Shown: piece after piece, positions 54,005 to 64,000 of the stretch
How the letters are laid out: the number at the start of each line of letters is the position of its first letter
Position numbering within the stretch: position 1 is the first letter of the stretch
Assembly: GCF_000321225.1 (NCBI RefSeq)
Contig: NW_004450480.1
Span: forward strand, 2,490,176-2,554,175
Reading direction: 5' to 3'
Origin: Odobenus rosmarus divergens
Lineage: Eukaryota; Chordata; Mammalia; Carnivora; Odobenidae
Length of the DNA: 64,000 nucleotides
Program-made: the position numbers and the translations under genes
The notes under the pieces: generated by a model
Database searches by the model: none
What the model was told of the DNA's origin: nothing
Seen by the model: only the letters and a program-made list of their open reading frames with translations

Positions 54005-54728
54005 ATTCCTGAAAACCAGGATTCTCAGCATGGAAGAAAGGATATAAATATGTAACAGCTAAGAAGCTAATTAAAAGCCCTCTAATCCTGAATATGAAAC
54101 AGAAATATCAATGTGAACTCATGACACCTAGACACAATGATCAAGATACAATGACCAAATCAGTAACAATGAGCGTTAGTACTAAGAAAACTGCCTTGAA
54201 ACAGAAATATCCAGTAAAGAAATTAAGCTTTCTTAGACAGATGGCCTATTTCAGTTCTCAGGCAAGAAATTTACAAAGTCAATGTGTTATTGTCATAGCA
54301 GTGAGCAAAGAAACTCCCAAAGACTAGTAGCATCTTCTCAGGAAGACCAAGGAGCTAATGTAAAGTTCCAGGATCAAAGGTGGACACTCTTCAATAAAAA
54401 ATAAGAAATGTAATGGATCGAAATTGACTAATATTTAAATTCATGGTTCAGAAAGTTATTAAAGTTTACTGGCAGCTTTCAGAGAGTAACATGGAACCTA
54501 TTCATTGTTTTGAAAATTGGCAAACAGGGGGGAAGGAAGCAAGCATTTATCCTGTATTTCCTATATGAACAGTTCCACGGGCTACCCAGAGAGTAGCTAA
54601 GAGTAAAATTACAAACGTATTCCAGCTAATAAACATAATTAAAATATCACCATTTTGCAACTTCCAGTGAATTAATGGATCTGGGCAGTGAGCACTAATG
54701 GCTGTTAACATCACAAAAAGAAAGACAA
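54005..54728 (+). repeat. probable HAL1-like 3' region
   Basis: GCTAATTAAAAGCCCTCTAATCCTGAATATGAAACAGAAATATCAATGTGAACTCATGACACC and later phrases resemble the HAL1 3' part. The repeated GAAACAGAAATATC appears at 54096 and 54197. The sequence is strongly diverged, and the right border is unclear. Confidence 0.4.
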
Positions 54729-54938
54729 GGGGCGCCTGGGTGGCTCAGTCGGTTAAGCGTCTGCCTTCGGCTCAGGTCATGATCCCAGGATCCTGGGATC
54801 GAGTCCCGCATCGGGCTCCCTGCTCCGCGGGAAGCCTGCTTCTCCCTCTCCCAACTCCCCCTGCTTGTGTTCCCTCTCTCACTGTGTCTCTCTCTGTCAA
54901 ATAAATAAATAAATTCTTAAAAAAAAAAAAAAAAAAGA
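54729..54938 (+). mobile_element. CAN-SINE, full length, youngest copy in the window
   Basis: The head GGGGCGCCTGGGTGGCTCAG starts at 54729 and is closest to the arctoid consensus. The body includes GCCTTCGGCTCAGGTCATGATCCC and CTGCTTCTCCCTCTCC. The tail is AAATAAATAAATAAATTC followed by about 18 A. The Pol III A box (TGGCTCAGTCGG, 54741-54752) and B box (GGATCGAGTCC, 54796-54806) are intact. CpG sites (GGCGCC, CCCGCATCGGG, CTCCGCGGG) survive undecayed, which argues for recent insertion. Confidence 0.96.
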
Positions 54939-55297
54939 CAGTAAGATATTATTGTCCCTAATGAATGAAAGAACATAACACCCCTTAGAGTCTTGCCAAA
55001 GGGATCAAACATTAGCCTTTGGATCCAGTCACCAATCTGTAGGAAATATAGAGGGCAGAGGAACTCGTGAACTGAGGATGCAATCAGCAAAATCAGACTC
55101 TTGGAAACTCTACAGCTCAAATGACCAGCGTCCTCCAAAAGGTAAAGCACAAAGAACAGAACAGAGGGAAAACTTATAAACTGAGAAACTTAAAAGATGT
55201 ATCAATTTTAAAAAAGGAAGGGGGCAATACTATGGTGTCTAAGAATGCACATGTAGGTAATAAAATAATAAAAAACAAAGGGAAGTGATTCCTAAAT
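54939..55297. other. unrecognised noncoding sequence
   Basis: No gene or repeat was recognised between the two SINEs, apart from short A-rich text. Confidence 0.45.
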
Positions 55298-55425
55298 GTA
55301 CTGGTTACTGGGGTACCGGGCTGGCTCAGTCAGGAGAGTATGTGACTTTTGATCTCAGGGTCTCGAGTTCAAGCCCCACTTTGGGCGTGGAGCCTACTTA
55401 AAAAAAAATAAAAGTACTGGTTACT
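55298..55425 (+). mobile_element. short CAN-SINE with 12-bp perfect target-site duplication
   Basis: The head GGGGTACCGGGCTGGCTCAG follows GTACTGGTTACT (55298-55309). Then come GTGACTTTTGATCTCAGGGTCTCGAGTTCAAGCCCCACTTTGGGCGTGGAGCC and an A-rich tail. GTACTGGTTACT occurs again at 55414-55425. The short body belongs to the subtype also at 6526 and 12985. Confidence 0.94.
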
Positions 55426-55565
55426 TTTGGAAGGGGCTGTTAGTGGGATAAGGCACATGAGATGACTGGGCGGCTGAGAACATTCCGTATCTTGACTTGG
55501 ACAGATGTTACAAAGATATCTGCCTTAAAACAAGTGACCTATAAATATATACATGTATATGAATG

Positions 55566-55727
55566 TTGTCCAATACAATGATCACTAGCCTCTTGTGCCT
55601 ATTAGGATGTAAATTAATTAGAACTAAATAAAATTTAGCTTCTCAGCCATCCTAGTCAACTTTCAAGAGCTCAGTAGACAGTGGCTACCTTTCAGACAGT
55701 GCAGAAATAGGACATGTTGAACAGAAC
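55566..55727 (-). mobile_element. MER3-like hAT-Charlie fragment
   Basis: TGTTGTCCAATACAATGATCACTAGCCTCTTGTGCC, then TAGACAGTGGCTACCTTTCAGACAGTGCAG and ACATGTTGAACAG, belong to the MER3 family, in the same style as 42536. Terminal repeats are only partly kept. The orientation is not certain. Confidence 0.62.
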
Positions 55728-58700
55728 CAGCTGTGGGTGTGCGTGTGTTTGGGTGGTTTTCTATAATTGTATTTTACTTTAAAGTGCATGCCCTCAAAAT
55801 ACATTACCCAAGTGCATTTATTTGAATTTATCTCAAATACATGAATATTGGCTCATCTTTGAAGCAATGGCAAAGGGCATACACCTTCCAGAAAAGAGAT
55901 GAAGAACATGAAACCAATTTATGGTGTTATGTAGCAGGGACCCCACGAGTCCAATGGATCTGATTTCAAGTTACTGGAATGAGAAACTCTCATCTCAAGG
56001 ACAATGTACTCGTGCCTAGAAAAGGTTAATAAGCTCTTCCTCACTATGGATTGATAACTGATCACTTCAATTATCATCAAACATTTATTAGACATTGGGA
56101 GCAGACAAGGCTATGGCAAAATAGGGCAGCAGAGTCCCTGCCAAATGGACACTCCAAACAAGGCACTTAAGATATGTAACCCAATTACACAAAAGGAGGA
56201 CAAGAGAAGCGCTTCTTCCCCGAGCTGGAGAGCCTTAGGTCAAACACATCATACCTCAGTACTATTGCTGAGCTCACAGTGAGGATGAAGGAGGAAGTTC
56301 CTTTGAAGAGATTCGAAGGAGGGATATGAAAGCAAAAAATAAAAGGTTGGCCAATGGAGTCATAAAATGTTTTCAAGCGGAGCAAATCACTTAAGAGAAA
56401 TGGAAGGCTAGACGTTCACAGAGATCAAAGGGAGATCTACAAAATATGTTACATAATAGAGCGAGGGCCTGAAAAGAAATAATTTAGAGGTCAAAATAGA
56501 GAATCACAGAGAAGCAATGTGTAAAAAAGGCAGGGTGTCCACTAATCCTCTCTAGTTGTTAGTAGGTCAAGGGTCAGGGCTATGGAAGAGGATAATTATA
56601 AAGGAGGCATTCAGAATAAACGAGAGAAAAGGGAGGAAAAGAAACATCTTAACTACAAAGAACCCATCCAACTGAGTCTTTAATTATCCAGGAGGAATAT
56701 CAATATTTTCGTTAAAATCATGTAATGGATGCTAAAACATAATGAGGAAAAATACAAAACTAAGGAGCCTGTGACCCAGTGTAATAAAAAGGGAACAGAT
56801 GTGCATTCACTGTTAAAAGGTGTGGAAAATCTGTATTCAAGTTACACTTTGGTAGTCATGCAAGGTACCACACACCAAAAAGCAGGCCAGCTTTGAGTCA
56901 AGCTAAGAGAAGCCCATCTAGAAAATGATGCCACAATGGGTTATGAACACATGGTCAGAAAAAGAGGAAAACCAAAAATCAACAAGACCTACCTCTCCTC
57001 TCTTATTCCAGTCTGAGCCTTTCAATCTCAGAAAGTCCATCATATGCTTGCGTGCATCTGGATCTGATCCAAAGAGTCTGTACAAGCTCTCTCTTACATT
57101 TTATTCTATCAAGAAAGATTTGGCAACTGAAATCTATTATGATGTCAAAAGGTAGCTGACAACATAAAATGTATCCCGCTGAGCTGATGCCACACACAGC
57201 TAAATTTACAACAACAGGAGTAACATAAAAATTATAAGAACTGCAAATTAACCACTGATTTCTAGTTCCCGGACATAAATAATGGTAAGGACCTGGACAA
57301 CTTCCAAACATCTTTACCACTGTTTAATTTGTCAAAATCTATCAAGAGCATTTCAACCACAGACCTGTCCTCTAAGGTACATTGGTACATTATCATTCCC
57401 ACGCTGAGATTAGCCTCGGTGGCAGCCCAAGTCAGACTGCATAATTACGAAGACTCCATCAAGATCCTTCTCTGGCTTTTGTAACTCCTCACTGTGGCAG
57501 TATCTCCCTCTTCCTTAAGTACCGTTCTTACTCTCAATTAGTTATTTAAGATCATTTAAAAATTTGGCTCTAATTTTGTGAGCTACGTCTATGCTTTCAA
57601 AATTAGTCCCTCATTACAGTGTTAAGGTTCCTACTGGGCTCAAATTAGCAAGATTTTCTGTTTACTTCCTATTTGTGAACCGGGAAGGCTGGTAGCAGTA
57701 TGGTGCTGGAGTAGTTAGCTGACAGCTGTTGGGAAACCCAGCAGGTAGGGAGGTCACACGTTGAAAAAAAAATGACAAAAGACAGTAATTCCTTTCTCAC
57801 AGAAAGTTAAGATACAGAACCATGCGGCTTCCTCCACTAGTCATCAACTCTATGGACTATTCAGAGAGATGACAAGAAAAGAAAATGCCTTTAACATCCA
57901 GGCAAAATCTCTTCAACCACACTGCATTTCGTTCCTAGTGAATTCAAAAGCAGTGGCTTAACTATGACATCACTCATTGATGAGCACCAAAACGCGGTTA
58001 AGGATAATAAAATGGTAAAAGAAATAGAGAAATCAAAGATAAACGCCTTTTCCAAATGTATTCAGCAAGGAATGATCTTTTAGGTATAAGTATGCAAGCC
58101 TGTGTGTGTGTGTGTTTGTGTGTGTGTACTACCCCCACCCCTGCTTTTCCAACTGACATATGTCTAGAACAAATTTACAATACTGCTGAAAAGAAAAAAA
58201 TTAAATGTTTGGCCATAACATTGTTAGCAAAAACAATCAGCAAGCAGTATCAGGGCCTAAGTAGAAGCCATATATGCATTTGTGCAGAAACTAGGCAGTT
58301 CTAACTCTATGATTAGTCCTAATACAATGAGTGTAGGGAGATGTTCAATAGATACTAAGTAAATCTAGCATACACTACTGGAGCCCAAATTGGTTTATTT
58401 CACATTTCTGTATTTGGGGGGAAAAGCAATTTCTGTATGACAGATGCACCTGGAGTTTGCCACGCGGCCTACACACAGAAAGGGCTGTAGAGTCATGGAT
58501 TTAGAAACAACGAGAAAATTGCATTTTATTCTTATTTGCTAAAAAAAGAAAACAAAAAAAAACCCAAAAAGCATATTTTCCCCATGGAACACATTTGCAT
58601 TCAGTTAGCCCATGTCTACGCAGAGTAAGTGAAGAGTAGAGAGGAAACCCTGAATTACATCTGGGTCAAAGCCCCCAGTCACCTGCTACTGAAGATAATG

Positions 58701-58960
58701 TTGGTTTGGCCTCAACTGGACCCTACTGGTCATTTACAATAGATAAATAAGCCATCAATCCTCCATTTCTCTTTACGTGTGTAAATGTGGCCTAAACACC
58801 TCCATCAATGTCAGAGAGCAGGTCTATTATAAAGCTAAGCTTTTTCGTCAGTGTGGTATTCCTTTTAAACTCTAAAACTCAGTGAAGTCCTGAATGTAGG
58901 TGACACAACAAGAGTGCACTTTTTTGGTCTCGTCAAGAAAGTCTTTACCTAAAAACAGAG
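55728..58960. other. unrecognised noncoding sequence
   Basis: No gene or definite repeat is seen. Around 56080-56290 there are weak L2-antisense-like phrases (CATTTATTAGACATTGGGAGC...GAGTCCCTGCC). A TG microsatellite lies at about 58100-58129 (GTGTGTGTGTGTGTTTGTGTGTGTGTA). A 105-codon minus-strand open frame (57003-57320) shows no domain or start context. Confidence 0.42.
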
Positions 58961-59510
58961 TCCCAGAATACGTGAAGCAAAAACTAAAAGGAAAGAAGGA
59001 GGAACAGACAATTCAACAAAATAGCTGGAGAATTCAATACCTCATACCAATAATGGATAGAACTAGTCGGAAGAATAGTTAGGAAACAGAAGGCATGAAT
59101 GACATGAAGAATCCAATTAACCTAGCAGACATCTATAGAAAATTCCACCCAGCAACAGAATATAGACTCTTCTCAAGTGCACATGGAACATTCTCCAGGA
59201 GTGACCATAAGCCAAGCCATAAAACAGACCTCAATAAGTTTAAAAGATGGAAACAACACAAAGTATGTTCTCCATTACAAAGAAATGGAATTAGGAACCA
59301 ATAACAGAAAGAAGTTTGGAAAATTCACAAATATGTGGAAATCAAACACACTCCTAAATAATCAGTGGGCCAAAAAGAAATTAGGAAATACTTTGAGATG
59401 AATGAAAATAAAGAAATAACGTGTCAAAACTTACAAGACACAGGTAAAGTAGTGTTCACAGGGAAAGGTGTAACTGTAAACATCCATACTAAAAAAGAAG
59501 AGTTCAAATA
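58960..59510 (+). pseudogene. old L1 ORF2 endonuclease-region fragment, sense
   Basis: The phrases ACAATTCAACAAAATAGCTGGAGAATTCAATACC, CATCTATAGAAAATTCCACCCAGCAACAGAATATAGACTCTTCTCAAGTGCACATGGAACATTCTCCAGG, and AAATATGTGGAAATCAAACACACTCC belong to the L1 ORF2 endonuclease domain and the adjoining linker. Frames are broken with stops. It is a short, isolated relic unrelated to the L1 at 47355. Confidence 0.88.
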
Positions 59511-60189
59511 AACAAAGTCTTAGTTTGAGTTAATCAATCAGTTCACAGTTCCATCAATATATCCTGGAGCTTGATTTTTCCAGCCATAATACTGAGCAAC
59601 TTCTGCACCATCATCTTTACTCAGTAAAGACAGAAGTTTGAAGTTGTGTTATAGAGAATACCAGGTTATTTATCCACAGAAGCTTTGGGTAGATTCTCTT
59701 CTTAATAATTTCCTAAATGAGGAAAAAGACAACAAGTTAGCAGAAGACACACCTTTAAAACTTGGATTTCTGAATTTGTATCTGGTAGTTTTTCTGATAT
59801 ACAAATAACTAGCTTTGTGAATGTAAACTTCTCATGGCTCATCCTATTTACATGCTGCCAACAAGTAAATGCTTAGCTTACTGTTACCATTTTCCTTAAT
59901 ACAGATCACACACATCTCCATGTACACACCAGGAATGACAAAACTCCATTACAAAACTGCTCCCAACAGTCAGACCATTGCCGTTCAAGATAAACGATCA
60001 CCAACCTCTCTACCATGAGCTGAACAGGTGAGGGGGAGCGAGGACAGTGTGGAAGGCCTATGATAGGGACAAGAAAACAGGAGAAGCAAGGATGAATTTT
60101 GGTTCCTAAAACCACATCAAGGAGGCCACATGTTACCACCTGGGTGAACACAGACTGCCCCTAGAAAGATAATGGAGCAGAGATCATCT
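59511..60189. other. unrecognised noncoding sequence
   Basis: No gene or clear repeat. Confidence 0.45.
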
Positions 60190-60602
60190 TCTTGCTGGTC
60201 AAGCTATCTAAAAAAGCAAAGCAGTGAATAATCTGAATTTCAAAAGCAAACAGACCTTGATTCAAGTGTAAAATCTGCCATTTTAAGGTTAATTTTGAAA
60301 CAACTGTAGACTTATAGAAAGTTGCAAAAATAGTATAGGACCAGAAAACTGGCGTGGGTACATTACCATTAACCAGACTATACACCTTACTCAGTTTTGT
60401 CTGCTTTCTCTGTAACCCGAGGCAATTTAACACAGCTAACCTCTCTGATCCTCAGTTCACTCGTCCAAAACATGGTGATAAGAGTGGATATACTTCACAG
60501 TATTTATAAGGATTCCATAAAATAGTGCTAGCATACTACTTACAATAGTAGCTTATACACAGGAAGAACCCAACAAATGGTCACATTATAATTATCAAAT
60601 GA
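60190..60602 (+). repeat. MIR split by an old L1 or unknown insert
   Basis: A MIR-like start (AACAGACCTTGATTCAAGTGTAAAATCTGCC, 60246-60278) is followed by AAACAACTGTAGACTTATAGAAAGTTGCAAAAATAGTATAGG, an L1-like phrase. The MIR then continues with TAACCTCTCTGATCCTCAGTTCACTCG (60440-60466) and GTGCTAGCATACTACTTACAATAGTAGC. The insert is about 60279-60415. Confidence 0.55.
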
Positions 60603-62548
60603 GGCTTTTGGGATTTCTAGGTCCTCTCACACTTTCCTTGGGGCCTTTCCTACTATCCACTAATAATGAGATGGCATCTGCCACCATTTATAGTTTGAAT
60701 GATCTCAAAGGACAAAAATACTAAAAAAAAATAAAAATGTAGTCTACAATAAGGATTAAAAGAAAACCCAACTCAAAATTCCATTTTCATGTGGACATAC
60801 CCTGATTTACTTTCTTCCTTTTTTTTTTTTTAACTTCATTTATCCAACAGCAAAATGACTCAGTTATTACCGACAATGCCTTCTGAGGTCTTTGGAGGAA
60901 AAAAGAGTGCACTAAAATAACTGAACCTTAAACCGACATCCAAGAATAATCTGATACTTGAAATGGCTTTGCTTTCCCTTTTCTTTGGAAGGGTGGGGTA
61001 GGTTTTTAAACAAATAAATATATATATACATATATATATAATACGTATATTTTTAAAATATATATGATATATGTAAGGCTTTTTCTAATATAAGTTTTTA
61101 AATATTAGATTATTTTTAATCACACAGATTGAACACAAGCCTGGATTCACCCTGCTACACTTTCCAAACCTACTTGTATCAGCGCTCAAGGGAAGCAACG
61201 CTCTTTAAGAGGCATGCTCTCTAATAGGTCTTAACCAGCCAGACCTCTGTTTAGATGTGCTTTATGTGCAGCCGAGAAAGAGGTGCACATGCAAATAGTC
61301 AGTTCCAGGCACAATCAGGGCTCTCCAATCTAGGGGCTATCACACACTCGCGTCAACTATCTATGTGAGCCCATCCAAGATGCCTCTGGCTTTGGCACTG
61401 CAGACATATGCCAGTACCCAGAAAGTTCTGGGCCCTATCTCCTTCACAGCGACATTTTCGGGACACAAGTGTTCAATTTATAATGAGAAAGAAGAACTTC
61501 GCTGAATTTTCCCCCAGCTTTGACATTTCTAAACCTTGAGAATAGATGAATCAGAAACGTCAAGGATTTTTTTGTGTGTGTTCTTTTTTTCTCTATTCTC
61601 TTCTCTTTTTAGGAAATTAGCTACATTTTCAAAACGTGCCACCCACAAACAGTGTGCAACACTAAAAGTGCCTGTTCTGTTTCCATCAACAGACATTATT
61701 TAGAATCCATTCAAAGGAAAGGACAAATAATATTGTCCACGAATCAACCAAACAGCTAGAGTAGACATTTTTGGTTTATTTTATTTTATTATTTTTTCTT
61801 CGGTTCATTTTAATATGCAAACCTCTCTTCCATTCTCCTAAAGTCAAATGACAATGACAATCACATTCTGATAGCTGGAGCTCTGATTTCAGATCAGGGC
61901 AGATATCTCAAACCAAGTGATCTCCAAGGAAATCACTTAGTGTTAACTAAGATCATAGGAAAATAATTTAACAAATACAGGACTGGATCCATTCCAACTA
62001 CCACACGTATCAATTAACTAGCCTACTGAACTTGGTTTTCCACTCCCAAGATTTATTTTTAAGTGGATCCAAGACTTGGGGACATGAGGAAGGCAACTTA
62101 TTTCTTAAGGTATACCACAATGACCAAAACCTGCTGTCCCACCTGAATTAAAAAGATGTCTTTAACTCTATGGGTCACTGTCCCCTGTCTGATTCTAGCT
62201 CCCTCTTTTTCAACATGAACATATGTTTTCCTTAAAATTACTTTTTTTTTTCCTACCCTGGTGTTATGCAAGATCCCTGCTTATTTTGGCAATGGAAACA
62301 AAATAAGAAGAGCCACCCAGAGTTCTCCATTCCAGAGGGAGGAGCTTCCCAAGAAAAGCAAAGCTTTGCTGTTGCGTTTCCTTTCAGCCCGGCTAAAGAG
62401 CAAGTGGTATTCTTCAGCTTGGAAACTCAGTCCAGATGAGGGAGCTGCTCCTGAGACACATATTAAACCATGAATGGCAAGTGCAGGCAGCGACTACCTA
62501 AACATTCATGATCACTTAGTGCTTGTAAAAAACAGGAACTGGCAATAG
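60603..62548. other. unrecognised AT-rich noncoding sequence
   Basis: No gene. A T-run occurs at about 60819-60832 and an alternating TA tract at 61014-61075 that is likely to be variable in length and able to form cruciform structures. Confidence 0.45.
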
Positions 62549-62573
62549 AGAGACAGACAGACAGACAGACAGT
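62549..62573 (+). repeat. (ACAG)n microsatellite
   Basis: Six perfect ACAG units (GAGACAGACAGACAG...) in an otherwise unique sequence. It is likely to be length-variable. Confidence 0.92.
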
Positions 62574-64000
62574 GAGGTGTTTAAGTGGGCCTAATATGCC
62601 ATCCGCAAAGGCACTTTTCAAAACACAAAATGGAAAGACAGGACATGCCTTCTCTTTCAGAGGTAGCCCAGCCAAAACCAGAGTCTCCTATCAAGAAGCG
62701 AACCTTGACTTTATTTCTATGAGCAAAATCCTCACTAAAATGGCCATCAAGCAGAGGTGAAAGCTTTTAAGACGAAGGGGCTGATGTGCTTATAGAAGGA
62801 AAACAAAGAGGGGCTTGCATAGAGAATACGGGTTTCAATGAGGAAGGGTGAACGCCAAAAACAGTATAAGAATTAAGCGCTCACATAATAGATCACTGTG
62901 AGCAAAGCTCTCCTGCAGATGTCGGAGTGAGTGAGCTAAGCCTCACACTTGGAAAGGCTGTGTGACTGGAGCCATGATATATAAAGTAAGACCCAAGCGC
63001 CAAAGTTTTGATTCAGCCAAGCAAACGTGGCTGTTTTTGTTGGGTGGAAGAAGCATTTTTTTCACTGAGCAAAGAATTACAGTAAACATCTGCTAACCAT
63101 GACCACAGAAACGGTGGTTGTTTTCGTCCAAGGTCATTTTAAAGGAATAAATGTAATTAATAAAACCACACAGTAATAGTATCCAACCGTCCCAATACGT
63201 CTGCTCACTTCTACCCACAGGCCTATTTATTTAAAAAGCCATCAAGAAAGTTTCTCGACGTTGCCATTCCTACTTCTTGGGGACCACTGGTGTAGGGAAA
63301 GAAATTTCTGTCTCAGAGGATGCTTGAAAATACACGTGAACATCACTGCTTAACTCATTCCTTAGGTAGTTGCTTCCCAGAGGGTTCTCTCGCTCTACTG
63401 GCGAGACTTGATTATCATACACGTATCGTTTAGGTAGGTAAAACCCCATTTAAAAAAATACAAGTTAATGTTCTAATGGATTTACTTCACACATAAAAGT
63501 CCCAGAGTACATCTCTCTGTCAAGCTATCTCTTTTGAAAGTGAGTATAAGAATTCATATACTCCAAAATGGTTTCGGTTTTTAACAATTCCTTATTTGGT
63601 TCGTTCTTCTGGAAGGAATGGGAGGGTAGGGAAACTAGTGGAAAACTGAATTATTCAGGCTGACTGTCGCTCAAATCTGTCAAATTAGAGCTCAAAACAT
63701 CACTTTACCTCTGAACAACCAGCCATAAGCCCCTCCACAAAAGGAGAGTCATCCATGGTTATTATTAAATGTTCCCAATTAGGAGAACATAATCAAATTC
63801 ATAAAACACCAACTTCCATTCTGAGCTAAGCGAACCTCTCTACCTACAACATCAGCAAGGTTTTCTAGATTTAGAAAAGGCAGTTTTGCATAAACCACTA
63901 CCACAGAATGAATAAAGCTAAAGAACTAATAAAGTTTCCTGGTTCTAATCCTCTGGTCATGTCAGTATGATCGATCAACAAAATACTAAGTTCACTGAAC
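62574..64000. other. unrecognised noncoding sequence to the window end
   Basis: No gene, RNA gene or clear interspersed repeat is recognised. The phrase AGAAAGTTTCTCGACGTTGCCATTCCTACTTCTTGGGGACCACTGGTG at 63245-63292 resembles the end of a hAT-Charlie terminal repeat (GACCACTGG), but the rest of the element is not visible. Confidence 0.4.

Noticed and set aside
54741..54806. Young SINE with intact Pol III boxes considered as a functional tRNA gene
   Set aside because: The promoter boxes are tRNA-derived but the sequence lacks a complete cloverleaf and is followed by the SINE body and A-tail.

Overview
The window is mammalian nuclear DNA, most likely from a caniform carnivore of the arctoid branch (bear, seal or mustelid group). 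The evidence is the set of tRNA-derived carnivore SINEs (CAN-SINE/SINEC). At least 13 copies carry the typical head with GGTGGCTCAG, a CT-rich body and an A-rich tail. The youngest copy (54729-54936) has the arctoid-type head and not, as far as I recall the consensus, the dog SINEC_Cf head. The species call is an inference from remembered consensus sequences; nothing was searched.

I find no protein-coding gene that I can support. Open frames are short (most under 130 codons), match no family I recognise, and often lie inside repeats. The window reads as a long intron or intergenic DNA. The only gene-like signals are two candidate exons on the minus strand: a possible alternative first exon ending in a strong splice donor at 28510, and a 60-nt candidate exon at 22492-22551 with good splice signals but stops in all three frames. 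Their reading frames do not join, so no gene is named.

Layout. 1-5.6 kb: antisense old L1, a SINE, two MLT1-type LTRs, L2 pieces and a MIR. 5.9-10.4 kb: old L1 3' ends, a MER20-like and a CTGTCCAATAG-type hAT transposon, two antisense MIRs. 10.9-20 kb: five minus-strand SINEs, an L2 split by an ERV-type LTR and a SINE, an L1M 3' end, and an L2 3' end with tetranucleotide repeats. 20-33.5 kb: almost free of recognisable interspersed repeats, with CpG-retaining patches and the two candidate exons. 33.5-47.3 kb: L2, MIR, MER5A and MER3 fossils, homopolymer and G-quadruplex-type runs, and one GC-rich open frame. 47.35-51.9 kb: a decayed L1 carrying a nested L1 3' end, a SINE and a Tigger-type transposon that itself holds two SINEs. 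51.9-54.7 kb: a probable HAL1-like element hit by a SINE and an antisense L1 fragment. 54.7-64 kb: two more SINEs, a MER3-like element, an L1 endonuclease-region fragment and a split MIR, then mostly unrecognised AT-rich DNA.

The strongest large-scale signal is the uneven distribution of SINEs: 13 copies in the outer 34 kb and none in the 30 kb between 19.95 and 50.13 kb. No clearly new biological system could be shown. The repeat-poor block with its candidate exons is the best place to look.
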